Source: Planctomycetota bacterium (lineage in GTDB: Bacteria > Planctomycetota > Planctomycetia > Gemmatales > Gemmataceae). Taken from it: 40,785 nt of DNA. Shown here piece by piece: positions 19,982-29,457 of this stretch (the stretch's first letter is position 1; every line of letters starts with the position of its first letter). Location: the NCBI GenBank assembly GCA_016177925.1, contig JACOUH010000078.1:1-40785 (forward strand), given 5' to 3'. The translations under genes and the position numbers were made by a program. The notes beneath the pieces were generated by a model. The model was not told where the DNA came from, ran no database searches, and saw only the letters and a list, made by a program, of their open reading frames with translations.

Positions 19982-21209
19982 GATCAAGGTGCCGTCGGTC
20001 GGCGAGTCGATCACGGAGGGGATCCTGTCGCGCTGGCTGAAGAAGGACGGCGACGCGGTCCGTTCCGGCGAGCCGCTCTTTGAGTTGGAGACCGATAAGG
20101 CGACGCAGGAGGTGCCTTCGCCCGCCGATGGCGTCCTGTCGATCGGCGTGAAGGAAGGCGAGCGCGTGGCGATCGGCAGCGTCATCGGCGGCATCGACCC
20201 CCAGGCCAAGCCGAAGCCACGCAAGACGGACAACGAGCCCGCCGTCCCCAAAGCGGCGCAGCGAGAAACCGTTCTCTCGCCGGCGGCTCGCCAGATGGTC
20301 GCCGACGCCGGCGTCGACATCCGCCAGCTGCACGGCAGCGGCCGCGAGGGTCGCATTACCAAGGAAGACGTTCTGACCTACCTGTCGGCCACCGGCGATC
20401 GGCCATCGGCCATCGGCCAAGAGGCAGCATCCGCGCCCTCGCCCGCTCCAAAGCCGCGCGAGCTGAAGGGCGAGGGGCCGACAGCCGACAGCCGGCAGCC
20501 GATAGCCGAGGCGCGCGAGACGCGCGAGCGGATGAGCGGTATCCGCCAGCGCATCGCTGCCCGCCTCGTCGAGGCCCAGCAGACCGCCGCGATCCTGACG
20601 ACGTTCAACGAGATCGACCTGTCGGCGGTGCTGGCCCTGCGGGCGAAGTACAAGGAGGCGTTCCTGAAGAAGCACGACGTCTCGCTCGGCTTGATGGGCT
20701 TCTTCGTCAAGGCCTGCGTTGAGGCGCTGCGAGCGTTCCCCGTCGTCAACGCTCGCATCGACGGCAGCGACATCATTTATCACCATTATTATGACCTCGG
20801 CGTCGCCGTCAGCACCGACAAGGGGCTGATGGTGCCGGTCGTCCGCGACACGGACCGCAAGAGCTTCGCCCAGATCGAGAAGGACATCGCGGCGCTGGCG
20901 CAGAAGGCGCGCGAGGGCAAGATCACTGTCAACGACCTGCAAGGCGGTACGTTCACCATTACCAACGGCGGAGTCTTCGGGAGCCTCCTGAGCACGCCGA
21001 TCGTCAATCCTCCGCAGAGCGCTATCCTTGGCATGCACACCATCCAGAAGCGTCCGGTCGCCGTCGACGAGCAGGTGGTGATCCGGCCGATGATGTACGT
21101 GGCCCTGTCGTACGATCACCGCCTCATCGATGGACGCGAGGCGGTCCGCTTCCTGGTGCGCATCAAGGAGTGTATCGAGGCCCCCGAGCGAATCTTGCTG
21201 GAGATGTAA
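19971..21209 (+). CDS. sucB: 2-oxoglutarate dehydrogenase E2 (dihydrolipoyl succinyltransferase)
   Basis: A 412-residue core subunit of the 2-oxoglutarate dehydrogenase complex. Domains in order: lipoyl domain with the lipoylated lysine in ETDKATQE (about residues 41-48); peripheral-subunit-binding domain ([20 protein letters not shown], about 104-140); and catalytic domain ending in [20 protein letters not shown] with the active-site His-x-x-x-Asp. The linker between the last two contains low-complexity DNA with repeated ggccatc and gccgaca triplets (20390-20520) that may be another inserted repeat. The ATG at 19971 has GGAGG at 19961-19965; a GTG one codon earlier is less likely. It overlaps sucA by 11 bp. 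Confidence 0.96.
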
Positions 21210-21215
21210 AGAAAT

Positions 21216-21340
21216 AATTGGCCACAGATGAACACAGATCAACACAGATAGAAAGGCATGGGCGGGCCGCGTCTCGAGGATGTTCTCTCTGCCATCTTTT
21301 GTCTTCATCTGTGTTGATCTGTGTTCATCTGTGGCCAATT
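21216..21340. repeat. Inverted repeat with perfect 34-bp arms between sucB and lpd
   Basis: Left arm 21216-21249 and right arm 21307-21340 are exact reverse complements (left begins aattggccacagatgaacac) and contain internal direct repeats of cacagat. The loop is 57 bases. The element fills almost the whole gap inside the operon and ends 16 bases before the lpd start, just short of its ribosome-binding site. Confidence 0.9.
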
Positions 21341-21356
21341 CTTCTGGAGCGACCCA

Positions 21357-22778
21357 ATGGCCGAACAGTTCGACGTGGTGGTGATCGGGGCCGGGCCGGG
21401 CGGATACGTCGCGGCGATCCGGGCGGCGCAACTCGGTCTGAAGGTCGCCTGCGTCGACCGGCGCGCTGCCCTTGGCGGCACCTGCCTCAACGTCGGCTGC
21501 ATCCCCAGCAAGGCGCTGCTCGACAGCAGCGAACTGTTCGTCCAGGCGAAGTCGCACCTTGGCCAACACGGCATCACGGTCGGCGACGTGAAGCTCGACC
21601 TGCCTGCCCTGATGGCCCGCAAGGAGAACCTCGTCAAGGGACTGACCTCCGGGATCGCCGGGCTCTTCCGCAAGCACAAGATAACCTTCGTCCACGGGGC
21701 GGCCCGCCTCGCCGGCAAGGGAGATGAGGGACACGAGATATCCGTCAAGGGCGGCGAGAGCGGCAAGGAGAAGACGAGCCTGCGTGCGAAAAACGTCCTC
21801 CTCGCCACAGGCAGTGAGCCGATCCGGCTGTCTGCTCTACCCTTCGATGGCAGTAGCATCGTCAGCTCGACGGAGGCGCTGGCGTTCGACAAGGTGCCGG
21901 CCCACCTGATCGTCGTCGGCGGCGGCTCCATCGGGTTGGAACTCGGCTCGGTCTGGAACCGTCTCGGCGCCAAGGTCACTGTTGTCGAGGCGCTGCCGCG
22001 CATCGTTCCGCAAGCCGACGCGGAAACCGGCGAGTTGCTGCACAAGTCGCTCGTCAAACAGGGCCTCGCCTTTCACCTCGAGACGCGCGTGCAGAGCGCC
22101 TCGACCCAGGGCGGGCAGGTCATCGTCAACGCCAACTCCAGGGGAAAAGACATCCTCTTGCAGGGCGACAAGGTGCTCGTATCGGTTGGCCGCCGGCCGC
22201 ATACCGCGGGGCTGGGCTTGCAGGAGGCCGGCGTGCAGGTCGACGAGAAATCGGGGAGAATCATCATCCGCGAAGGTTGGGAGACGTCCGTGCCGGGGAT
22301 TTATGCCATCGGCGACGTCATCGAAGGACCGATGCTGGCTCACAAGGCGGAGGACGAGGGCGTCGCCGTGGCGGAGCGCCTCGCCGGCAGGAAGACGCAC
22401 GTCAATTACGACGCCATTCCCAGTTCCATCTACACCTGGCCGGAGGTCGCCTCGGTTGGCCGCACGGAGGAGGAGGTCAAGGAGCGCGGGCGTGAGTACC
22501 GCGTCGGCCGCTTCCCGTTCCTGGCCAATGGCCGGGCGCGCTGCCTGGGGGACACGGAAGGGCAGGTGAAAGTGATTGCCGATGCCGCCACCGACCGGGT
22601 ATTGGGTGTCCACATCATCGGGCCGCGCGCCAGCGAGTTGATTGCCGAGTGTGTGGCTGTGATGGAGTATGCCGGTTCTGCCGAGGATATTGCCCGCATC
22701 TGTCACGGTCACCCGACGCTGTCCGAGGTGGTGCGCGAAGCCGCTTTGGCGGTCGACCGCCGTGCCCTGCACATCTGA
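21357..22778 (+). CDS. lpd: Dihydrolipoamide dehydrogenase (E3)
   Basis: A 473-residue FAD enzyme that reoxidises the lipoyl groups of E2 and passes electrons to NAD+. Motifs: FAD-binding VVIGAGPGGYVAAIRAAQLG, redox disulfide GGTCLNVGCIPSK (Cys-x4-Cys), NAD-binding IVVGGGSIGLELGSVW, GIYAIGDV for FAD and the C-terminal catalytic HGHPTLSEVVREA (His...Glu). All expected active-site residues are present. The start at 21357 has GGAG eight bases upstream; a longer frame running back into the inverted repeat is not supported. Position directly after sucA-sucB shows it serves the 2-oxoglutarate dehydrogenase complex, though it may be shared with other complexes. Confidence 0.96.
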   Translation: MAEQFDVVVIGAGPGGYVAAIRAAQLGLKVACVDRRAALGGTCLNVGCIPSKALLDSSELFVQAKSHLGQHGITVGDVKLDLPALMARKENLVKGLTSGIAGLFRKHKITFVHGAARLAGKGDEGHEISVKGGESGKEKTSLRAKNVLLATGSEPIRLSALPFDGSSIVSSTEALAFDKVPAHLIVVGGGSIGLELGSVWNRLGAKVTVVEALPRIVPQADAETGELLHKSLVKQGLAFHLETRVQSASTQGGQVIVNANSRGKDILLQGDKVLVSVGRRPHTAGLGLQEAGVQVDEKSGRIIIREGWETSVPGIYAIGDVIEGPMLAHKAEDEGVAVAERLAGRKTHVNYDAIPSSIYTWPEVASVGRTEEEVKERGREYRVGRFPFLANGRARCLGDTEGQVKVIADAATDRVLGVHIIGPRASELIAECVAVMEYAGSAEDIARICHGHPTLSEVVREAALAVDRRALHI

Positions 22779-22790
22779 ACCCAGGGAATC

Positions 22791-22853
22791 TGTAGGACGG
22801 ATTTCCAATCCGTCCGGGCATGAAGCCGGGACGGTTTGAAAAACCGTCCTACA
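22791..22853. repeat. Palindromic element after lpd
   Basis: Outer arms tgtaggacgg (22791-22800) and ccgtcctaca (22844-22853) are perfectly complementary. Inside are two smaller hairpins (ggatttccaatcc and ggtttgaaaaacc). It begins 12 bases after the lpd stop codon and could help end the operon transcript. Confidence 0.8.
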
Positions 22854-23042
22854 AACGCTGCCGGCGCAGGCGGCGCCGTCGTCCGAGTTTCCCAGGTCGG
22901 AGAGGTCCAAAGGAGAAAAGGGGGCAAAAAGAGTTCACGGCGGAGGCCGCACCCCCGCATAATGGTAAGGGGAGATCGGGCGCAGGAGGCAGCAGACACG
23001 CGGAATGGATGCCGTTCCAGCCCCTCTCGGGGACTACCCTTC

Positions 23043-23915
23043 ATGGCGGCGGCATTCTCAGCGTGGCAAGGCGTGATGGCCGCTCCCTCTCCGGGTGGCG
23101 CCGTTCGCCGGTGCCGGACCGCTCGCCTGCTCACAACCCTTCTCGTCTTGCTGTCCGGCGTCCCCGCGCTGGCGGAGCCGCCGACCCGCCGTCAGGCTCC
23201 TCACGACCTCGAGTTGGAACTCCACGCCCGGCGCGCCCTCCAGAAGGACAAGGCGCTCGTCCCGTACAACCTCTTCGTCCGTGTCGAACAAGGTGTCGCA
23301 ACGGTATCGGGCGCCGTTCCGTCGCCAGAACTTGCCGGCCGCGCCGTCCAGGCTCTGAAAAAGGTCCGTGACATCCACGATGTGCGCGATCACACCCGTG
23401 TCGAGACCTTCGAGGCGGAGGAATCGCTGCGAAGCCTGCTGGCAGGGCTGAGCGGGGCGCTGCCGTTCGACGCCCAGCAACTGCTGTCCCTCGACCGGCC
23501 AGAGGACGACGGCTCCGGGATGTCCGCGGCGACCCGCGGGGAGCGCTCCCTCCGAGAGACGTTCACCGCTCGTCCCGAGACACCGGCTCGTCCTCCCGCG
23601 TCGTTCGGCCCGCCCGTGGTGCTGTCCATACCGACGACACCGACTGGGACGCCCCTCCTCTCGTCGCACCCGGGCCCCACCGGCAGGACCGTGAGTCTCC
23701 TCACACGGACGGATGGCGACCTGCGCAGCGAGGTCGAGCGCCTGCTCGGCGCGGATGACCGCTTCTCGAACCTTCGATCGGAGATCCGTCAAGGAGTCGT
23801 GACGTTGCGCGGCCGCATCGCTGGGGCCGAACATCTGATCCGACTGGCCGGCATCCTGTCCCGTGTGCCGGGCGTCCGCGAAGTCGACATCAGCCAGGTT
23901 CAGACAGCGCCCTGA
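23043..23915 (+). CDS. Exported BON-domain protein
   Basis: About 290 residues. The likely signal peptide is TARLLTTLLVLLSGVPALAEP. A first BON-like domain follows (LELHARRALQKDKALVPYNL, then VATVSGAVPSPELAGRAVQA, up to about residue 120). After a Pro/Ser/Thr-rich stretch comes a second at the C-terminus (LRSEVERLLGADDRFSNLRS, VVTLRGRIAGAEHLIRLAGI). The start is uncertain: ATG 23043 or ATG 23076 (MAAPSPGG, preceded by AAGG); the latter gives the neater signal peptide. The frame is open back to 22836 but overlaps the palindrome there. This is the second BON protein in the window (the other starts at 9720), though the two are not adjacent and share no obvious sequence beyond the domain. Confidence 0.75.
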   Translation: MAAAFSAWQGVMAAPSPGGAVRRCRTARLLTTLLVLLSGVPALAEPPTRRQAPHDLELELHARRALQKDKALVPYNLFVRVEQGVATVSGAVPSPELAGRAVQALKKVRDIHDVRDHTRVETFEAEESLRSLLAGLSGALPFDAQQLLSLDRPEDDGSGMSAATRGERSLRETFTARPETPARPPASFGPPVVLSIPTTPTGTPLLSSHPGPTGRTVSLLTRTDGDLRSEVERLLGADDRFSNLRSEIRQGVVTLRGRIAGAEHLIRLAGILSRVPGVREVDISQVQTAP

Positions 23916-23917
23916 TC

Positions 23918-23946
23918 GTAGGGGCAGGCGAGCTGCCCGCCCCTAC
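23918..23946. repeat. Short palindrome overlapping the prolyl oligopeptidase stop codon
   Basis: gtaggggcaggc (23918-23929) pairs with gcccgcccctac (23935-23946), 12 bp with one mismatch. The TAG stop of the peptidase gene (minus strand, 23943-23945) lies within the right arm. It separates two convergent genes. Confidence 0.75.
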
Positions 23947-26045
23947 GGCAAGGGCGCCGGGCGCTGATATTTCACGCCCAATCGAGAGAACAGAAAGGCA
24001 AAGTCTTCCGCAGGCGAGGTGGTGGCATCGTGCCCCTCGTCGGCGACCGTCGTCAGCAGCACGGGGTTTTTCGTCCTGCTCGCCTGCAGCAGGGCTGCCA
24101 TCTTCCAGGTGTGGTACGGATCGACGCGGTGGTCGTTCGCCCCGGTCCGCAGCCAGACCGGCGGGTAAGTCGTCCCGTCCTTGACCCGCTGCAACGGCGA
24201 GTAGGCGAGCATGGCCTTGAATTGGCGGGCGTCGGCGACCGTCCCGTACTCGGCGATGCAGTGCGGGCCGTAGCAGTCTCGCTCCGAGCGGAGGACGTCC
24301 AGCACCCCAACGTCGGCGATCACCGCGGCGTACAACTCCGGTTTCTGCGTCATGGCCATCCCGATGAGCAGCCCCCCGTTGCTGCCGCCCTTGATCGCCA
24401 GCCGGCCGGGGCGGGTGTACTTGCGAGCGATGAGGTGCTCGCTGCAGGCGATAAAGTCGTCCGCGACGACCTGCTTGCCGGCCCCCTGCGCGACCCGGTG
24501 CCAGTCGTCGCCCAGGTCCCCGTCGCCCCGCACGTGAGCGATGGCCCAGACACCGCCGTGGTCGAACCAGACGCGCCGGTCGGCCTGGAAGCCGGGCCGC
24601 TGTGCGTCGCGGAAGCCGCCATAGCCAGTCAGTAGCACCGGGCGCTCGCCGTCCAGCTTGCAGCCCTTGGGGCGCAGGATCGTCAGCGGCACGCGCGTGC
24701 GGTCCTTCGAGATGGCTTGCTCGCGGACGATCTCGATGTCGCGGAAGTGGATCGGCGATGTTTCCGAAAGCGGCAGCCGCACCGACTTCCGCGTCGCCGG
24801 GTCGTAGCGGAACCAGGCAGGCGGCCGCGTGTAACTCTCCACTTTGTAGACAATGACGTCGCCTTTGAGCTGGACCAATTCTTCGACGGCGGTGAGCGGC
24901 GGCAACTCCACTGTGGGAAGCTCCTTGCCGGCGACCTCGAAGACGCGCAGCCGCTCCGAGCCATTGCGCCGGTCGAGCGCGTAGACGAGCCGGTCGGTCA
25001 CCAGCCAGGTGTGCAGCACGTCGCCCTGCGGCATCAGGAGGCGAGCCGTGGACAGCTTCCGCTCGGCCAGGGGCATCTTCAGCACCCGACCGTGCGGCGC
25101 CCCCTCATGCGACTCCAGCAGGAGGGTGTTGTCCGGCCCAAAGTCGACAGTCGCCACGCGATCCTTCGGCCCGGCCAGGGTCTCCAGTTTGCCGGATGGG
25201 CCAAGCAGGTGCCAGCTCGCCTGGTCGCTCCCCGAGCCGAAGGCGGCGCCGACCAGGAGGTGCTTGTCGTCCTTCGACACGCGCATGCTGAGGCCGGCGT
25301 AGCGGGGCAGTTCCCGACCGCAGACGTACCGATCGTCGCCGGCTTTCGTGCCCAGTCGGTGGAACCAGACTTCTTGTCGGGCGTAGCGCTCCGAGTTCGG
25401 CTTGCCGCCAGGCGTTGCGTTGGGAAACCGCGTGTAGTAGAAGCCGGACCCGTCGGGCTTCCAGGCCAGGTCGCCGCCCGCGGTGGCGAAGGCCTGGGGC
25501 ACGCGGTCGGGCCGCTTCTTCCCCGTGGCCGTCTCGTAGACGTGGACGGTCCCCTCTTCGATCCCATCGGCGGAGATGGTGACCGCCGCTAGCTTCCCAT
25601 CCTCGGAGAGCGTGAAGGCTTCGATGACCGCCTTGTTCTTCGCCGGCAGTTTGTCGACGTCCACCAGGGTACGGATCGGCTTGGCGTCCTCCTCCGACTT
25701 CAGCACGACCAGCGAGCGCTCGCTCAGCGCACAGAGTACGCCGTTGGCGTACTGCAGCTTCTCGAACGAAGGCGAGGCTCCGACGAACAGGGCATCCACC
25801 CGCTTCTCCAGCGCGGGAAGATCCGGCAGGCGATCAAGGAAGGCGCGGGCGTGCTTATTCTGCTGCTCCACCCAGTGCTTGACCGCGGGGTTTTCCGCGT
25901 CCTCTAGCCAGCGGTAGTTGTCGGTGACGCGGACGCCGTGATACGTGTCGGTGACGGGCTTCTTGGGCGTATCGGCCGGCGCGGCCGCCTGGGCGACAAG
26001 GACATAGGCCAGCAGCGGCGTGAGCAGGAGGGCGGAGGGGCGCAT
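23943..26045 (-). CDS. Prolyl oligopeptidase family serine peptidase (S9)
   Basis: A 700-residue exported peptidase. A signal peptide (MRPSALLLTPLLAYVLVAQA) leads to the family's opening motif (DTYHGVRVTDNYRWLEDAEN), a seven-bladed propeller region, and a C-terminal alpha/beta-hydrolase domain. The catalytic serine is in KGGSNGGLL, the aspartate in GANDHRVDP and the histidine in DEGHDATT, so the full triad is present. It should cleave short peptides after proline, in the periplasm or outside. ATG 26045 is chosen over an upstream ATG because it begins the signal peptide and has GGAGG ten bases before it. The stop codon falls in a palindromic element. Downstream of the DUF1501 gene in the same direction, separated by another palindrome. 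Confidence 0.93.
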   Translation of the reverse strand: MRPSALLLTPLLAYVLVAQAAAPADTPKKPVTDTYHGVRVTDNYRWLEDAENPAVKHWVEQQNKHARAFLDRLPDLPALEKRVDALFVGASPSFEKLQYANGVLCALSERSLVVLKSEEDAKPIRTLVDVDKLPAKNKAVIEAFTLSEDGKLAAVTISADGIEEGTVHVYETATGKKRPDRVPQAFATAGGDLAWKPDGSGFYYTRFPNATPGGKPNSERYARQEVWFHRLGTKAGDDRYVCGRELPRYAGLSMRVSKDDKHLLVGAAFGSGSDQASWHLLGPSGKLETLAGPKDRVATVDFGPDNTLLLESHEGAPHGRVLKMPLAERKLSTARLLMPQGDVLHTWLVTDRLVYALDRRNGSERLRVFEVAGKELPTVELPPLTAVEELVQLKGDVIVYKVESYTRPPAWFRYDPATRKSVRLPLSETSPIHFRDIEIVREQAISKDRTRVPLTILRPKGCKLDGERPVLLTGYGGFRDAQRPGFQADRRVWFDHGGVWAIAHVRGDGDLGDDWHRVAQGAGKQVVADDFIACSEHLIARKYTRPGRLAIKGGSNGGLLIGMAMTQKPELYAAVIADVGVLDVLRSERDCYGPHCIAEYGTVADARQFKAMLAYSPLQRVKDGTTYPPVWLRTGANDHRVDPYHTWKMAALLQASRTKNPVLLTTVADEGHDATTSPAEDFAFLFSRLGVKYQRPAPLP

Positions 26046-26076
26046 CGAGAGGAAACCTCCAGAAAGTTGAACGGAA

Positions 26077-26144
26077 GCGCGACCAGCCCGAAACGCGAAC
26101 AAGGGACCCGAAAACCCCTTGTTCGCGCTTCGGGCTGGTCGCGC
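26077..26144. repeat. Palindrome between DUF1501 and prolyl oligopeptidase genes
   Basis: Arms starting gcgcgaccagcccgaa (26077) and ending ttcgggctggtcgcgc (26144), about 29 bp each with one mismatch, separated by a short loop. It fills most of the gap between two genes read in the same direction and lies upstream of the peptidase ribosome-binding site. Confidence 0.85.
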
Positions 26145-26165
26145 TTTGGACGAATGACGTCGCGG

Positions 26166-27515
26166 TCAGCCAACCAATTCCTTGAGCGGTGCCGCCTCGA
26201 TCAGGTGCTGCGGGCGCCCGGTTGGGTCGTTGATGGTGGCCGTCGCCGGGTTGATGCCAAGGTTGTGATACAGCGTGGCGTGGACTTCCTGGAAGGTCAC
26301 CGGCCGCTTGGCGGCATACTCGCCGAGACGATTGGTGGCGCCGATGGCCTGTCCTGTCTTCATGCCGCCGCCGGCGAGGATGGCGCAGCTGACCTGCGGC
26401 CAGTGGTCGCGGCCGGCGCCGTTGTTGATGCGCGGCGTCCGGCCGAACTCGCCCCAGGCGATGACCGTGACGTCGTTCAGCATCCCGCGTGCCTCGAGGT
26501 CATCGACCAGCGCGGTAAATCCCTGGTCGAGCTTGGCACCGTGGTCGCGCACCAGGCCGAAGTTGTCGCCGTGGCTGTCCCAGCGGCCGTACGACAGCGT
26601 GACGACGCGGACACCGGCCTCGACGAGACGGCGCGCCATCAGCAGGTGATCGTTGCAGGTCGGGGCGCCGTCGTACTGGAACTTGTACGGCTTGCCATCG
26701 CCGTACATTGCCTGGATCTTCTCCGGCTCGCGGCTGACGTCGAGCGCCTCGAGCAGCTTGCTGGAGGTCAGCACGCCGAGAGCGCGGTCGGTGACTGCGT
26801 CCATACCACGGAGTTGACCGCTCGCATCGATCTCGCGGCGAAGGCCGTCGAAGCTGGACAGCAGACGGCGACGGTCGCCGATGCGCTCCAGCGAGGTGCC
26901 CTTGAGCACGAGGTTGTCCATGCCCTGCCCGTCGGGCTTGAAAGCGGCGTAGGCACTGCCGAGGAAGCCGGGCCTGCCGCAGTCCGACCACGGCACGTGC
27001 TGCGTCCGCCTGGCCAGGCCGACGAACGGCGGCACTGACGGATCGACGGGGCCCTGCACCTTGGCGACGGCGGCGCCGAGACTGGGCCGGCCGCCCATGT
27101 TCGCCATCGCTTTCGGCGGCCAGCCGCCCATGCACTGCACGGCGTCGTGCCCGCCGGTGGCACCGACGACGGAGCGGATGACGGCGAACCTGTCCATGCG
27201 CGCGGCGATCTTCGTGAAGGTTTCGCCGATCTGGAGGCCGGTGACCTTGGTGGCGATCGGCTTGAACTCGCCGCGGATTTCCTTGGGGGCCTCGGTCTTG
27301 ATCTCCCACATGTCCTGGTGGGGCGGGCCGCCACCGAGAAAGATATTGATGACGGCGCGATGGCGCGTGCCGGTGACGCCAGCCGCTGCCTCGGCGCGGA
27401 AGACGTCTGCCAGCGTCAGGGCCCCGGCACCGATGCCGAGGCCGCCGATCTTGAGGAAGCTGCGCCGCGAGACGTCGTCGCAGAAGCGATTGCCCTGGCC
27501 GAAGATGGTCAGCAT
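26166..27515 (-). CDS. Tat-exported DUF1501 protein
   Basis: A 449-residue protein with a twin-arginine signal (SRRSFLKIGGLGIGAGALTL near residues 15-35) and the DUF1501 pattern: FLGGGPPHQDMWEIK, GATGGHDAVQCMGGWPPKAM, LSYGRWDSHGDNF, and a metal-site-like AWGEFGRTPRINNGAGRDHW. DUF1501 proteins resemble alkaline-phosphatase/sulfatase folds and, in planctomycetes, often sit beside DUF1549/DUF1553 cytochrome-type genes; that partner is absent here. The substrate is unknown. ATG 27515 has GGGGGGACC upstream; a longer frame exists but lacks a signal peptide. Export through Tat suggests folding with a cofactor in the cytoplasm first. Confidence 0.9.
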   Translation of the reverse strand: MLTIFGQGNRFCDDVSRRSFLKIGGLGIGAGALTLADVFRAEAAAGVTGTRHRAVINIFLGGGPPHQDMWEIKTEAPKEIRGEFKPIATKVTGLQIGETFTKIAARMDRFAVIRSVVGATGGHDAVQCMGGWPPKAMANMGGRPSLGAAVAKVQGPVDPSVPPFVGLARRTQHVPWSDCGRPGFLGSAYAAFKPDGQGMDNLVLKGTSLERIGDRRRLLSSFDGLRREIDASGQLRGMDAVTDRALGVLTSSKLLEALDVSREPEKIQAMYGDGKPYKFQYDGAPTCNDHLLMARRLVEAGVRVVTLSYGRWDSHGDNFGLVRDHGAKLDQGFTALVDDLEARGMLNDVTVIAWGEFGRTPRINNGAGRDHWPQVSCAILAGGGMKTGQAIGATNRLGEYAAKRPVTFQEVHATLYHNLGINPATATINDPTGRPQHLIEAAPLKELVG

Positions 27516-27823
27516 GGGAGGTCCCCCCGTTGGAACGTTTGCGGCCGTGGAAGACGGGGCCGCGCTCAGGCTGGATGGTTGTCCCGTTGCGGGACGGCAG
27601 GCAGGCGATGACTCGGCGCAGCAGGGGCGCCGATCTCCCCCTACAGTAAGGCCCCGGCGTAGCAGTGTCAAGGACTTGTCGGCGGCACTACTCCCTGGTC
27701 GCACCGTCATCCAGCCCGAGTTCCTTGAGGCCAGAGCGCGTTTCGGTCGCTTTCGATGGGGCCTTGATCCCGATCGACCGGCACCTTGAAGGAGACCTCC
27801 CGCTTCAAATCCGGGGACGCCCC
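27516..27823. other. Intergenic region of about 310 bp
   Basis: The gap between the DUF1501 gene and the flavoprotein gene, both on the minus strand. I see no convincing small gene, repeat or promoter. It probably contains the DUF1501 promoter, because the spacing is too long for simple translational coupling. Confidence 0.4.
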
Positions 27824-29347
27824 TCATTGCGTCCAGGAGAGCCACTTGCCGAACAGCCAACGTACAAGCGGCGTCAGACGCGTGCGGTTGTACGCGTCGG
27901 CCACGCGCTTGATCCCTTCCGCCTGCGTCGGATACGGGTGGATCGTCCGTGCCAGCGTCTTCAACCCCCCTCTCGCCACCATCGCGGCGGTGATCTCGGA
28001 GATCATCTCCCCCGCATGGCGGGCAACGATCGACGCGCCGACGATCCTGTCCGTCCCCTTCCGGACGTGGACCTTCACGAAGCCATCGCCCTCCCCGTCG
28101 AGGATCGCACGGTCAACGTGGTGCAGGTCCTGCTCGAAGGTCTCGACCGCGATGCCCTGCGCTGCGGCCTCGTCCTTGTACAGCCCGACGTGGGCGACTT
28201 CCGGGTCGGTGTAGGTACACCACGGTATCGTCAGGGCGCTGACCTTTGCCCGGCCGAGGAATAACGCATTCTGGATCGCGATTCGAGCCATTGCGTCGGC
28301 GGCGTGCGTGAACTTGAAGCGCGAGCAGACGTCGCCGGCCGCGAAGATGTGCCGATTGCTCGTCCGCAGCCGATCATCGACATGAATCCCCACCCTGGTG
28401 TCGTACGCGACGCCGGCTTCTTCCAGGCCGAGCCCCTCGACGTTTGGCGACCGACCGACGCCGACAAGGACCTCGTCGGCCGGCACTTCGCTTTCGCCGG
28501 AGGGGCCGCGCACGAAGAGTACCTTTCCCGATCCCTGACGCTCTGCATAGAGTACCTCGCAATCCAGCATCAGGCGGACGCCGTCGCGGGCCATCCGTTT
28601 CTGCACGATCTCCGCGGCGGAACGGTCCTCGCGCGGCAGGATGCGGTCGTGATTGCCGATCAACGTCACCTCGGCGCCGAAGCGGGCGAACGCCGGGGCC
28701 AACTCGCAGCCAATCGGGCCGGCGCCGATCACGGCGAGGCGGCGCGGTAACTCGGTCAGCGAAAAGACACTCTCGTTGGTCAGAAAGCCGGTCGCCTCGA
28801 GGCCCGGGATCGGCGGCCGTGCCGCCCGGCCACCCGTGGCGATGACCGCCTTCTTGAAACGCAGCGTGCGCTCGCCCACGACGAGGGTATCCCGTCCTGT
28901 GAAGCGAGCCGTGCCCAGGTAGACGTCGACGCCCAGGTCGCGGTAGCGCTGCGCTGAGTCGTTGCGACTGATCTCCGCGCGCAGACGGCGCATTCGCTCC
29001 ATGACGGCGCCGAAGTTAACCTGCGTCCCGGGCGGCACCTCGATGCCGAACTCTCCGGCGTCGCGCACCGTGGCGGCGACACGCGAGGCGGCGATCAATC
29101 CCTTCGACGGCACGCAGCCGAAGTTGAGGCAGTCCCCGCCCATCAACGCCCGCTCAACGAGCGCGACGCGCGCCGCGAGCCCGGCACTGCCGGCCGCGGT
29201 GATCAGCCCCGCCGTCCCGGCCCCGATCACCACGAGGTTGTAACGCTCCACCGGCGCGGGATTGATCCAGTCTTCCGGATGGACGTGTGCCAGCAGTTCA
29301 AGGTTGTACGGGTCGCGCGGCTGGACGCGGACGTGCTCGTCCGTCAT
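27824..29347 (-). CDS. Mercuric-reductase-like FAD/NAD(P) disulfide oxidoreductase
   Basis: A 507-residue flavoprotein. After a ~35-residue polar N-terminal extension (MTDEHVRVQPRDPYNLELLA) come the FAD motif VVIGAGTAGLITAAGSAGLA, the redox disulfide GGDCLNFGCVPSK, an NAD(P) motif AVIGAGPIGCELAPAFARFG, HIFAAGDVCSRFKFTH and the C-terminal HPYPTQAEGIKRVADAYNRT with the catalytic His and Glu. It lacks the heavy-metal domain and C-terminal Cys pair of MerA, so mercury reduction is unlikely; the family includes many uncharacterised reductases. The C-terminal tail (LVRWLFGKWLSWTQ) is aromatic and could associate with membrane. AAGGAGGA precedes ATG 29347 at ideal spacing. It is distinct from the flavoprotein at 13789, not a recent duplicate. 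Confidence 0.9.
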   Translation of the reverse strand: MTDEHVRVQPRDPYNLELLAHVHPEDWINPAPVERYNLVVIGAGTAGLITAAGSAGLAARVALVERALMGGDCLNFGCVPSKGLIAASRVAATVRDAGEFGIEVPPGTQVNFGAVMERMRRLRAEISRNDSAQRYRDLGVDVYLGTARFTGRDTLVVGERTLRFKKAVIATGGRAARPPIPGLEATGFLTNESVFSLTELPRRLAVIGAGPIGCELAPAFARFGAEVTLIGNHDRILPREDRSAAEIVQKRMARDGVRLMLDCEVLYAERQGSGKVLFVRGPSGESEVPADEVLVGVGRSPNVEGLGLEEAGVAYDTRVGIHVDDRLRTSNRHIFAAGDVCSRFKFTHAADAMARIAIQNALFLGRAKVSALTIPWCTYTDPEVAHVGLYKDEAAAQGIAVETFEQDLHHVDRAILDGEGDGFVKVHVRKGTDRIVGASIVARHAGEMISEITAAMVARGGLKTLARTIHPYPTQAEGIKRVADAYNRTRLTPLVRWLFGKWLSWTQ

Positions 29348-29457
29348 GCTTCCTCCTTCAACCTCTCGCGGACGGCGTTGCGCGATGCGTGGGATGAGGA
29401 TCGTGACCGCGACGGTCGCTAACGAGCTCCCTGCAAGAGGGCAAGGGGTGCGGGGTG

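Noticed and set aside
20390..20520. Inserted repeat in the sucB linker
   Set aside because: The short ggccatc and gccgaca runs could equally be ordinary linker low complexity; there is no second copy in the window.
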